A stretch of 64,000 bases of DNA from the NCBI RefSeq assembly GCF_048323675.1, contig NZ_JBLWFK010000006.1, positions 310,001 through 374,000 on the forward strand. Reading direction: 5' to 3'. The stretch's first letter is position 1, and each line of letters starts with the position of its first letter. This document shows positions 1 through 8,536 of this stretch, piece after piece. Both the position numbers and the translations under genes were made by a program. The notes under the pieces are model-generated. The model was not told where the DNA came from. It made no database searches and worked only from the letters and a program-made list of their open reading frames with translations. The DNA is from Mangrovimicrobium sp048323675. GTDB taxonomy: Bacteria > Pseudomonadota > Gammaproteobacteria > Pseudomonadales > Halieaceae.

Positions 1-1737
1 CTCGACTTCGAGAACCACTACCAGGCACTGCCCGGGGCGGCGGATACCTCCCGCGAGTTGCTGGACGCGGTGCTCGAGGAAGCCGCCAAATTCGCCGAGC
101 AGGTGGTCAGCCCGATCGATGCCACAGGCGACCGCGAGGGCTGCCAGTGGAACGAAGGCGCAGTCACCGCCCCCGCCGCCTTCAGGGCGGCATTCGACCA
201 GTTCGTGGAAAGCGGCTGGCCGGCGCTCGCCCAGGACCCCGCCTGGGGCGGCCAGGGCCTGCCTGCCTCGCAGGGCGCGGCATTCTATGAAATGCTCGCC
301 AGCGCCAGCCATGCCTGGTCGATGTACCCCAGCCTCACCTGGGGCGCGATCAAGACCATTACCGCCCACGCGCCGGAGGACCTGCAGCAACGCTACCTGC
401 CCAAGCTCGTCAGCGGCCGCTGGTCCGGCACCATGTGCCTCACCGAGGCCCACTGCGGTTCCGACCTGGGCCTGCTGCGCACCCGGGCCAGCGACAATGG
501 CGACGGCAGCTATAACATTAGCGGCAGCAAGATTTTCATCTCCTCCGGCGACCATGACATGGTCGACAACATCGTCCACGTGGTACTGGCCCGCCTGCCG
601 GACGCCCCGGAAGGGGTCAAGGGCATCTCCCTGTTCCTGGTACCCAAACTGTGGGTGGACGAGGACGGCAACTGCGGTGAGCCGAACGGGGTGAGCTGTG
701 GTTCCATCGAACACAAGATGGGCATTCACGGCAATTCCACCTGCGTGATGAATTTCGATGCCGCCCGCGGCTACCTGATCAGTGCGCCGCACAAGGGCAT
801 GAGCGCGATGTTCACGTTCATCAACGAATCCCGGCTCGGCGTGGCCCAGCAGGCCCACGGTCACATCGAGGCGTCCTTCCAGGGCGCGCTCGCCTATGCT
901 CGCGAACGCCTGCAGATGCGCGCGCCAGTACGGGTCCTGCCGGACCAGCCCGCGGACCCGATCATCGTGCACCCGGACGTCCGGCGCATGCTGCTGACCC
1001 AGAAAGCCTTCGCCGAGGGCGGGCGACTGCTGAACTACTACTGCGCCAAACTGGTGGATATCGCCCACGGCAGCGACGATGCCGAATCGGTCCAGCGCGC
1101 GGAAACCGAACTGGCCCTGCTCACCCCCATCGCCAAGGGCTTCATTACCGAGGCGGCGATGGAAGCGACCACCCTGGGGGTGCAGGTCCTTGGCGGCCAC
1201 GGCTATATCAGCGAGTGGGGCATGGAACAGCGCTACCGGGATGCGCGGATTACCGCGATCTACGAAGGGACCAACGGCATCCAGGCCCTGGACCTGCTGG
1301 GCCGCAAGATCGTCGCCAGCGGCGGCGCCATCATGCAGCCCTTCTTCGCCCATATCGATACCTTCTGCCGCGACGACCACGGCGCGGCAGTGGCGCCGCT
1401 GGTAACACGACTCGAAGCGGCACTGGCTCTGTGGCGTACCCTCACCAGCGAGGTGCAGGCGGGGGCGATGCAGGACCCCGACACCATCGGCGCCGCGTCC
1501 TTCGACTACCTGATGCTGGCGGGCTATACCACCCTGGCCTACTTCCTCGCCCGCGGCGCCGCGGTGGCCAGTGCGGCACTGGCCAGCGGCAGCAGCGAAA
1601 CGGACTACTACGCAAGCCGGCTGGCTATCGCCAATTTTTACTTCCAGCGCATTCTGCCGCGCACAACGGGACTTGCCGAATCCATGCGTTCCGGCGCCGC
1701 CAACGTGATGGAGGTGCCGGCGGAATTGCTCGGCTAA
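1..1737 (+). CDS. Acyl-CoA dehydrogenase, 5' truncated by window edge
   Basis: Flavin-dependent alpha,beta-dehydrogenation of acyl-CoA, the first step of beta-oxidation. The reading frame is already open at base 1, so the true start lies upstream; at least 578 residues are visible. The acyl-CoA dehydrogenase signature CLTEAHCGSDLG lies near residue 145 of the visible part. The second signature QVLGGHGYISEWGMEQRYRD and the catalytic-base segment IYEGTNGIQ follow near residues 395-425. About 150 residues after that match the extra C-terminal domain of the large (about 590 aa) bacterial branch of the family. A rho-independent terminator follows within 20 bases of the stop. Convergent with the HMG-CoA reductase gene. 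The family is certain; chain-length specificity cannot be read. Confidence 0.93.
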   Translation, partial: LDFENHYQALPGAADTSRELLDAVLEEAAKFAEQVVSPIDATGDREGCQWNEGAVTAPAAFRAAFDQFVESGWPALAQDPAWGGQGLPASQGAAFYEMLASASHAWSMYPSLTWGAIKTITAHAPEDLQQRYLPKLVSGRWSGTMCLTEAHCGSDLGLLRTRASDNGDGSYNISGSKIFISSGDHDMVDNIVHVVLARLPDAPEGVKGISLFLVPKLWVDEDGNCGEPNGVSCGSIEHKMGIHGNSTCVMNFDAARGYLISAPHKGMSAMFTFINESRLGVAQQAHGHIEASFQGALAYARERLQMRAPVRVLPDQPADPIIVHPDVRRMLLTQKAFAEGGRLLNYYCAKLVDIAHGSDDAESVQRAETELALLTPIAKGFITEAAMEATTLGVQVLGGHGYISEWGMEQRYRDARITAIYEGTNGIQALDLLGRKIVASGGAIMQPFFAHIDTFCRDDHGAAVAPLVTRLEAALALWRTLTSEVQAGAMQDPDTIGAASFDYLMLAGYTTLAYFLARGAAVASAALASGSSETDYYASRLAIANFYFQRILPRTTGLAESMRSGAANVMEVPAELLG

Positions 1738-1756
1738 AGGGACGTAATGATCCGGT

Positions 1757-1783
1757 AAAGCGCCCGTCACCCGGGCGCTTTTT
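1757..1783 (+). terminator. Rho-independent terminator of the acyl-CoA dehydrogenase gene
   Basis: A 10-bp perfect stem (AAAGCGCCCG / CGGGCGCTTT) with a 5-nt loop runs into a T tract, 20 nt after the stop codon. The A-rich left flank makes it weakly bidirectional, which would suit the convergent gene on the other strand. Confidence 0.85.
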
Positions 1784-1866
1784 ACATTCACTCTTCTTAC
1801 ATTCAACCGCCGGGAAAAATGCCCGCCTCACCCCACCTCACGGCAAAGGGCGGCGGGACCGGGCGC

Positions 1867-3042
1867 TCACGGACGGTTGCGCCCCAGTTCGTCGTGGCTG
1901 CTGACCCATTCCTCGGATACCACCGCGGCGCCCAGTGAAATCTCGCCGCACAGCACGGTCGCCGCGATGATTTCCGCGAGTTTTTTCGCCTTGCCCTTGC
2001 CGTAGCAATCCATCACCTGCAGGCATTCCTTCTGGGTGGCCAGGCCCGTGCCGCCGCCGTAGGTGGCGACGATCAGTGAAGGCAGGGTCACCGAGTAATA
2101 GTAGTCGCCTGCGGGCGTCACTTCTGCGAAGACCAGGCTGGCGTGGGATTCCGCGACGTTGGCCTCGTCCTGGCCGGTGGCGATGAACACGGCGGCGATG
2201 CCGTTGGCCGGATGCACGCCGTTGTGCACCGCGCCGGCCATCAGGCCACCGAGTTGCGAGGTCTTGCGCGCGGCATACATCGCTTCCGGTGTAGTGCGCA
2301 GGCGCTGCTCCACCAGTTGCCGCGGCAGGGTGACCTCGGCGATCACCCGCTTGCCGCGACTGCGCAGGGTGTTGAGCTGGGAGTGCTTCTTGTCCGTATC
2401 CATGTTGCCGGACAGGAACCAGTGACTGATGGTTCCGGGGTAATGCTGGCGAATCCACTGGCAGGCCGCGTAGGTAGCCTTGCCGGTCATGTTCTGTCCC
2501 GCCGCGTCGCCGGTCGTGAAGTTGAAACGCAGGTAGCGCATGCGGCTGGCAGCGTACTGCTCGATATCGCGCAGGCGGCCGCTGCGGGTGGTCGCTTCTG
2601 CCGCGGCGCGAATCGCCTCGAAATTGGCGGTCACCCAGTCGCCAAAGTCCCGCGCGCCACGGGCGTCCTCGAACACGAATACCGGCGAACGTTGCATGGC
2701 GTCGTCGACGACCGTAGTGGTGATGCCCCCGGCTTCGCGGGTAATACCCATGCCGCGACTGTAACTGGCGATCAGGGTGCCCTCGGTCGTCGTCATCGGC
2801 ACGTAAAAATCGCCCTGGGCGTGTTCGCCGTTGACCCGCAACGGTCCCGCGAACCCGAGTGGCAATTGCACCACGCCGGTAAAGTTCTCGATATTCCCGG
2901 GCAGGATAGCCGGGTCAAAGGAGTACTGCGCGGTGTGTTCCAGGCTGACGCCACAGCGCTGTTCGATGAACTCGCGGCGCCGTTGCGCCGCTGCGCGCGT
3001 GTAATCGTTGTCCGCGTCGCGCGGAATTCTGTCTGGGGACAT
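1867..3042 (-). CDS. Hydroxymethylglutaryl-CoA reductase (class I-like, soluble)
   Basis: Interconverts HMG-CoA and mevalonate with NAD(P)H. The 391 residues carry all four catalytic elements of the family: Glu87 in TTTEGTL, Lys218/219 in SGNMDTDKK, Asp282 in GQDEAN, and His383 in SSHDELGRNR near the C-terminus. TGDAAGQNM (about 177-185) and GGGTGLATQ are the dinucleotide and CoA signature regions. The TDKK segment resembles class I rather than the Pseudomonas mevalonii class II enzyme. There is no membrane anchor. It is last in a minus-strand run after an Fe-alcohol dehydrogenase and a thioesterase, 44 bp behind the latter. HMGR is uncommon in gammaproteobacteria, which normally use the MEP pathway, so a catabolic role or acquisition by transfer is plausible. 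Direction of the reaction is not determinable. Confidence 0.93.
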   Translation of the reverse strand: MSPDRIPRDADNDYTRAAAQRRREFIEQRCGVSLEHTAQYSFDPAILPGNIENFTGVVQLPLGFAGPLRVNGEHAQGDFYVPMTTTEGTLIASYSRGMGITREAGGITTTVVDDAMQRSPVFVFEDARGARDFGDWVTANFEAIRAAAEATTRSGRLRDIEQYAASRMRYLRFNFTTGDAAGQNMTGKATYAACQWIRQHYPGTISHWFLSGNMDTDKKHSQLNTLRSRGKRVIAEVTLPRQLVEQRLRTTPEAMYAARKTSQLGGLMAGAVHNGVHPANGIAAVFIATGQDEANVAESHASLVFAEVTPAGDYYYSVTLPSLIVATYGGGTGLATQKECLQVMDCYGKGKAKKLAEIIAATVLCGEISLGAAVVSEEWVSSHDELGRNRP

Positions 3043-3086
3043 GGTTTTTATTCTCCGGAAATATCAGCGTAAAAAAATCGCCTGGA

Positions 3087-3545
3087 TCAGGCGGAGGAAT
3101 CCGTCGTTACCAGCAGGCGCTCCAGGCCTTCGCGCAGGACTCCGTCGATCGGCACCGGGCGATTGCTCTCACGGTCGACAAATACGTGGGTAAAGGTGCC
3201 GTGGGCACTGGCCTCCTGGCTGCCGGCACGGAATATGGCAATACCGTACTGCACCGAGGAATTGCCGATACGATTGACCCGCAGCCCGCCCTCGAGATGC
3301 TGGGGAAACGCCAGCGCGCTGACGTAGTTGCACTCGGAATGCACCACGAAACCAATGCGCTCACCCGCATGGATGTCGAGGCCGCACTCGCGGATCAGGA
3401 AACTGTTGGCGACCGTATCGAAGTAGGAATAGTAGGTCACGTTGTTCACGTGGCCGTAGATATCGTTGTCCATCCAGCGTGTGGCCAGCGCCAGGTACCA
3501 GCGGTAATTCCCGCGCTGCCGGGGATCGGGAAGTTGGTGACTCAT
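3087..3545 (-). CDS. Acyl-CoA thioesterase, hotdog fold (YbgC/FadM type)
   Basis: Predicted to hydrolyse acyl-CoA thioesters in the cytoplasm. The 152-residue protein has the 4-hydroxybenzoyl-CoA thioesterase-type N-terminal motif RWMDNDIYGHVNN (residues about 23-35), where the Asp of the family D-x-x-G-H-V-N-N motif is present. The length is normal for a single-hotdog enzyme. It begins 17 bp after the Fe-alcohol dehydrogenase stop and precedes the HMG-CoA reductase, so the three are probably co-transcribed. Substrate unknown; a branched or short acyl-CoA would fit the neighbours, as inference only. Confidence 0.85.
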   Translation of the reverse strand: MSHQLPDPRQRGNYRWYLALATRWMDNDIYGHVNNVTYYSYFDTVANSFLIRECGLDIHAGERIGFVVHSECNYVSALAFPQHLEGGLRVNRIGNSSVQYGIAIFRAGSQEASAHGTFTHVFVDRESNRPVPIDGVLREGLERLLVTTDSSA

Positions 3546-3562
3546 CGTAGTGTCTCTTGCTA

Positions 3563-4720
3563 TCAGTAGGCGGCCCGGTAAATTGCCAGCGCATCGGCGA
3601 CTTCCAGCAGCCGCGGGTTATTCACCAGCAGGCGTTGCTGCTGCAGCGCCTCGAGCGCCAGCCGGGGCAGGTCTGCCTCGGGCACCTTTGCCGCCGCGAG
3701 GTTCGCCGGCAGCGATAGGTCGTCGATCAATTCGACAAAATAATCCGCCAGTTGTGCGGCGCGCGCCAGCGTGTCTTGCGCCAGCATTTTCCGCGGCACC
3801 AGCAACTGCGCCAGTTCAGCGTACTCGTTCGCCGCCGCCTGCGCATTGAACCGCAGCACATGGGGCAACACCAGCGAATTACTCAGCCCGTGGGGGATGT
3901 GATAGTTGCCGCCGAGCGGATACGCCAGCGCGTGTACCGCGGCGACCGGCGCGTTGGCAAAGGCCTGGCCCGCCAGGCAGGCGCCCAGCAGCATGGCCTG
4001 GCGCGCAGGAAGATCTTCGCCCTCATGAGTCGCCCTGCGGATATTCCCACCCAGCAGGCGCAGTGCCTCGCGGGCCAGCAGGTCGCTATAGGGGTTTTTG
4101 CGCAGCGCGCTGGTGTAGGCTTCCACCGCGTGCACCATCGCGTCTACCCCGGTCATGGCGGTAATCGCCGGCGGCAGTCCGAGCGTGAGCTGCGCATCCA
4201 GCAGCGCGACATCCGGGTAGAGCGTATCGGAAACCACCCCGGTTTTGGTCGTCTCGCCAGTGGTAACTATGGCCACCGCAGTCACCTCGGAGCCGGTACC
4301 CGCAGTGGTGGGCACCAACACCAGGGGAAGCCGCGGCCCGTGTGCCTGGTCGACGCCATAGACCGCCTGCAAGGCCTCGCCGGAACCCGCCAGCAGCGCC
4401 ACCAGTTTCGCGGTATCCAGCGAACTGCCGCCGCCCAGGCCGATCACGCCATCCACCCGCGCGGCCAGCGCCAGGTCACGCGCCGCGGTAATCACCTGCT
4501 CCGGCGGGTCGACGGCGACATCGGCAAAGGTGACGCAGGCGAGCCCCGCCGCGCCCAGCAGCGATTCCAGCCGGTCGGCCATACCGAGTTGCTGTATGCC
4601 AGGATCGGTTACCAACAGCGGCCGGCGCACGCCGAGTCGCTGGCAGATCGCGCCTATGCGTTGCAGTCCACCGACTTCGCTGATAATCGAACGGCTGGTA
4701 TTAAAGGTAAAGTTGTCCAT
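3563..4720 (-). CDS. Iron-containing alcohol dehydrogenase
   Basis: NAD(P)-dependent group III alcohol dehydrogenase that oxidises an alcohol or reduces an aldehyde. 385 residues from the ATG at 4720; an in-frame start 30 bases earlier is possible, but the family N-terminus (MDNFTFNTSRSII) favours 4720. GGGSSLDTAKLVALL near residue 97 is the nucleotide-binding loop; GTGSEVTAVAIVT near 145 follows it. Metal ligands include the histidines in YPLGGNYHIPHGLSNS (near 265-275). It is in line with the thioesterase and HMG-CoA reductase on the same strand and 126 bp from the AraC-type regulator. Substrate not identifiable. Confidence 0.9.
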   Translation of the reverse strand: MDNFTFNTSRSIISEVGGLQRIGAICQRLGVRRPLLVTDPGIQQLGMADRLESLLGAAGLACVTFADVAVDPPEQVITAARDLALAARVDGVIGLGGGSSLDTAKLVALLAGSGEALQAVYGVDQAHGPRLPLVLVPTTAGTGSEVTAVAIVTTGETTKTGVVSDTLYPDVALLDAQLTLGLPPAITAMTGVDAMVHAVEAYTSALRKNPYSDLLAREALRLLGGNIRRATHEGEDLPARQAMLLGACLAGQAFANAPVAAVHALAYPLGGNYHIPHGLSNSLVLPHVLRFNAQAAANEYAELAQLLVPRKMLAQDTLARAAQLADYFVELIDDLSLPANLAAAKVPEADLPRLALEALQQQRLLVNNPRLLEVADALAIYRAAY

Positions 4721-4846
4721 CCGCAGGGCTCCCGGGACAGCACCAGTCAATCGGTTTGCTGTCGGTCCTGCGAAATTCTAGGGAAAGGGCCACCCGGTAA
4801 AAATGGCGATAACGGCCATTTCAGTTAACCAAAAGCGCCGTCCGGC

Positions 4847-5905
4847 TCAATGGCCGGATGCCGACACCGGTTCCGCGGCGCGATACTGGCCGGGGGTCAC
4901 CCCGGTCCACTTCTTGAATGCGCGGAAGAAGACGCTGACTTCATCGAAGCCGAGCCGCTCGGCGATTTCCCGGTTGCTGATGTCCGAGCAGGCCAGGAAA
5001 TGCAATGCGGCCTCCATGCGGCACTCGTCCTTGAGCCGCTGGAACGAGGTGCCTTCACCCTGCAGGTGTCGGCGCAACGTCGTCACCGACATGTTGAGGC
5101 GCTCGGCCACCTTGTCCGCGCACAGCGCGCTGTCGCCGAGGTACTGGTTGAGCAGCACCTTCACCCGCGCCTGGGTCGACTGGCCGCTCTCGATATTGAT
5201 GATCAGGCCGTAGGGGGCCAGGCGCAGGAAATCCTCCAGGCTCTCCTCGGTCTGCACTACCGGAAAATCGAGGTAACTGGCGGGAAATTCGAAACCGTTG
5301 AAACCGGCGTCGAAGACCAGTTCGCCGGTGGTGAACTGGGCCATCTCCCAGTGCTGCCCGGGCCGCGGAAAGGTAAAGAACGTACGGTCGGTTTTCAGCT
5401 CACTGCCGATCAACCAGCTCCAGTGCCGCTGCCAGACCGCCAGCGTCGTACGCAACATGACCGGCTGCGCCGCGAGGATCATCGCCTCGATTTCCTCGCG
5501 GTTGTTGCGGTGCAGGGGAGCGAGCCGCACCCGGGCCCTGTCGCCCTCTTCCTCCAGTTTGACGCTGACCTGGAAACCGCGGCAGACCAGACCGAAATCC
5601 CAGGCCCGCAGCAGGGCCTGGCGCAGCGTCCTGGCGTGCACCATCAACAGTGACAGCAGGCGGAAAGAGCCGTGTGGAATACTGCCGCCACTCAACATAC
5701 CGAACCACTCGTCGTGCATGACGGCGATGGCCCGGCGATAGAGATTGCCGTAACGCAGGGCGGAAAAATAGCGCCGGTCCTCGAGTTCCTCCGGGGTGAT
5801 ACCCGCCTCCTCGAGCAGGCGCGCAGTGTCATAGCCGCGGGCCGCCACGACTTCCAGCAGGGTGGTGATATAGCTTGTCGGTATTGTTATCTCTTGCTGC
5901 GACAT
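4847..5905 (-). CDS. AraC family transcriptional regulator (OruR/ArgR-like layout)
   Basis: Transcription factor of 352 residues. The N-terminal two thirds match the arabinose-binding-like domain common in regulators of catabolic operons in pseudomonads and relatives. The C-terminal region (about 265-340) is the double helix-turn-helix: MSVTTLRRHLQGEGTSF and ISNREIAERLGFDEVSVF, ending in the WTGVTPGQYR signature. It is divergent from the TonB receptor gene across a 260-bp gap and points toward the alcohol dehydrogenase, thioesterase and HMGR genes. It is therefore the likely regulator of either or both sets. Effector unknown. Confidence 0.92.
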   Translation of the reverse strand: MSQQEITIPTSYITTLLEVVAARGYDTARLLEEAGITPEELEDRRYFSALRYGNLYRRAIAVMHDEWFGMLSGGSIPHGSFRLLSLLMVHARTLRQALLRAWDFGLVCRGFQVSVKLEEEGDRARVRLAPLHRNNREEIEAMILAAQPVMLRTTLAVWQRHWSWLIGSELKTDRTFFTFPRPGQHWEMAQFTTGELVFDAGFNGFEFPASYLDFPVVQTEESLEDFLRLAPYGLIINIESGQSTQARVKVLLNQYLGDSALCADKVAERLNMSVTTLRRHLQGEGTSFQRLKDECRMEAALHFLACSDISNREIAERLGFDEVSVFFRAFKKWTGVTPGQYRAAEPVSASGH

Positions 5906-6165
5906 CGCGCCTCCTGTCGCGACCCGTACCGGGCCAACGGGTCGGTCACCGAGAGCATAATGCCCCGACTCGGGCTGGATGTAAAAGCGGTGCGAGCGCG
6001 GCCATTTTGGTAACTGATGATGGCGGGAATTGTTATTTTCGGTTCAAAACGCCTGGGATACGCTGCCTGTCATTCCGGGTTAACCGCCTGCCCGGTGCGC
6101 CAGAGCCACCAGTGGAAAAAGCGCGCGGGCAGGTCCGGACTCAATAATAAATAAGGGAGATTGCC

Positions 6166-8481
6166 ATGCACCGCCAGCACTCGCGTTCCACTTCACTGCC
6201 GCCCACCCGGCAAACCAGCCTGTACCGGCTCACCACACTGGCGCTCGCCGGCAGCCTGGCCGCCATCCAGGTCGCGCCCGCCCAGGCGCAGCAAGTTCGC
6301 CGCAACGCCACCCAGGTCATGCTCGAGGAAGTCGTGGTAACCGCGCGCAAGCGGGAGGAGGGGTCACAGTCCGTCCCCCTGTCGATCTCCGCGTTTGGCA
6401 ACGAACAGATCGAGGCACTGAAGGTGCGCGACCTGCAAAGCCTGTCGGTGCGGATGCCGAATGTCGCGCTGGATGACACCGCCTCCGCGCGCGGCTACGC
6501 CAACTTTTCCATTCGCGGGCTCGGTATCAACAGCTCGATTGTATCCATCGATCCCACGGTCGGGGTGTTTGTCGACGGCGTCTACATGGGCATGTCCGCG
6601 GGCATGGTGTTCGACGTCTTCGACCTGGAGCGCATCGAGGTGTTGCGCGGGCCCCAGGGCACGCTGTTCGGCCGCAACGTCACCGGCGGCGCCGTACTGA
6701 TATCCACGGCCAAGCCCGGTGAGAGTTTCGCGGGCGAGGTACGCGCCGCCGTAGACGGCGGCGACCAGGGCGGCCTTAACAGCTACCTGATGGGCACGGC
6801 TGGCGGCCCGGTCACCGACACCATCGCAGGCAAGTTCACCGCCTACTACAACAAGGACGAAGGCTGGTTCGAGAACGAGTACACCGGGGACCATTTCGGC
6901 GAGGTCGAACAGGTCATGTACCGCGGTGTGGGCGTCTGGACGCCCACCGACCGCACCGAAGTCGTCCTGCGTTACCAGCACTCGGAAAATGACAGCGATG
7001 GCCCCGCCGGCCAGAACCACACCAACGGCTCCGGGGTCCCCGGCTACTTCGCCAACTTCGACCGCGACAGCCACGACCTGTCCATCGACGAGGAAGGCTT
7101 CTACAACACCGAGACCGATTTCCTGACCCTGGAACTGAACCAGGGCGTGGACTTCGGCAACGGCACCATTACCAATATCTTCGGCTGGCGCACCTACGAC
7201 GCCAAGAGCCTGGGCGATATCGACTCGCAGCCGGTCTGGCTGTTCCACTCCCGCTCCTGGACCGAAGCCGAGCAGTACAGCAACGAATTGCGCTATACAG
7301 GCACCTTTGGCGAGCGCGCCAGCGTCACCACCGGTATCTACTATTTCACCAACGACGTCGACTACCACGAGCGCCGCCAGTTGCTTGGCATCGCCACCGG
7401 CGGCGCCATCCCGGCGGTCCAGTTCGACGGCGGCGGCTACTACAGCGTCGATACCTGGGCGGGTTTCGCCGCCGTCGATTACGACCTGACTGAAAGCTGG
7501 ATTCTCAACCTCGGCCTGCGCTACACCTACGAAGAGAAAGAGGCCAGGGTCGCATCGCTGGTCTACAACATCGCCTACCCCGGTGAGGCGACCTGCAACC
7601 TGGTCGACCCCGCCCCGGGTGAAGCCCGCTGCAATACCGATTTCGAGGACAGCGACAGCTGGAACAGCTGGTCGCCCAAGGTCGGCCTGACCTGGGAACT
7701 GAGCGACACGGCGCGCCTCTACGGTCACTGGACCCGCGGCTACCGCTCCGGCGGCTACAACCTGCGCAACACCTCACCCTACCCGCAGGATGTACCCGGC
7801 CCCTTCGATGAGGAAACCGTGGACAGCTACGAAATCGGCTACAAATCCGAGTTCAGCCGCGGTCGCCTGAATGCCGCCGTGTTCTATAACGAGGTGTCGG
7901 ACATGCAGCGGGAACTCAACTTCCCCGGCCCGATCGGCGTCATCCAGGTGGTCCGCAATACTGCCGATGCCGATATCCTTGGCCTGGAATTCGAAGGCGG
8001 CTTCGCCCTCACCGACAGCCTGCTGGCGAGCGCATCACTCGGCTGGATCGACGCCGAGTACAGCAAGGTCACCGCCGACCTCAACCGCGACGGCGTCATC
8101 GACGGTGCGGACAAGGCCCTCGACCTGCCCCGCGCCGCGGAATGGACCTACACCGTGGGCCTGAACCACGAGCTGGAGCTGGGCAGCTGGGGCTACCTGA
8201 GTTCCCGCCTGAGCTACGCCTACCGTGATGACTCGGCCTACACCGACGACAACCTCGGCTACCTGCTCGACCAGGAAATTCTCGATGCCGGCGTCGACTT
8301 CCATTCAGCCAACGGTCACTGGACTGTCGGCATCTACGGCAACAACCTGCTGGACGACGTGAAACACGGCGGCGACACGCAGCTGCCGGACACCATCTCC
8401 GGCGTTCCCACCGGCGGCACCTTCGCACCGCTGGCCAAGGGCCGGGTGTACGGACTGCAGGTCGATTACAAGTTCTTCTGA
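6166..8481 (+). CDS. TonB-dependent outer-membrane receptor
   Basis: A 771-residue TonB-dependent receptor that imports a large or hydrophobic ligand across the outer membrane using TonB energy. It has an N-terminal signal peptide (hydrophobic segment about 20-40, cleavage after AQA). A TonB-box region EEVVVTARKREE follows, then a plug domain with VPLSISAFGNEQIEAL and LRGPQGTLFGRN (about 160-172), and a barrel ending in an aromatic residue (VDYKFF). A good ribosome site (AAGGGAG) sits 7 nt before the ATG. The acyl-CoA ligase starts 55 bp downstream, so a lipid-like or aromatic-acid ligand is a reasonable inference. The VVVTARKREE form is typical of the receptor subfamily expanded in sphingomonads and marine oligotrophic gammaproteobacteria. 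Confidence 0.95.
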   Translation: MHRQHSRSTSLPPTRQTSLYRLTTLALAGSLAAIQVAPAQAQQVRRNATQVMLEEVVVTARKREEGSQSVPLSISAFGNEQIEALKVRDLQSLSVRMPNVALDDTASARGYANFSIRGLGINSSIVSIDPTVGVFVDGVYMGMSAGMVFDVFDLERIEVLRGPQGTLFGRNVTGGAVLISTAKPGESFAGEVRAAVDGGDQGGLNSYLMGTAGGPVTDTIAGKFTAYYNKDEGWFENEYTGDHFGEVEQVMYRGVGVWTPTDRTEVVLRYQHSENDSDGPAGQNHTNGSGVPGYFANFDRDSHDLSIDEEGFYNTETDFLTLELNQGVDFGNGTITNIFGWRTYDAKSLGDIDSQPVWLFHSRSWTEAEQYSNELRYTGTFGERASVTTGIYYFTNDVDYHERRQLLGIATGGAIPAVQFDGGGYYSVDTWAGFAAVDYDLTESWILNLGLRYTYEEKEARVASLVYNIAYPGEATCNLVDPAPGEARCNTDFEDSDSWNSWSPKVGLTWELSDTARLYGHWTRGYRSGGYNLRNTSPYPQDVPGPFDEETVDSYEIGYKSEFSRGRLNAAVFYNEVSDMQRELNFPGPIGVIQVVRNTADADILGLEFEGGFALTDSLLASASLGWIDAEYSKVTADLNRDGVIDGADKALDLPRAAEWTYTVGLNHELELGSWGYLSSRLSYAYRDDSAYTDDNLGYLLDQEILDAGVDFHSANGHWTVGIYGNNLLDDVKHGGDTQLPDTISGVPTGGTFAPLAKGRVYGLQVDYKFF

Positions 8482-8536
8482 CCCCGCCACGCGCCGGGCG
8501 TGCCTGCCATGCCCGGCGCCTTCAACGGAAAGCACC

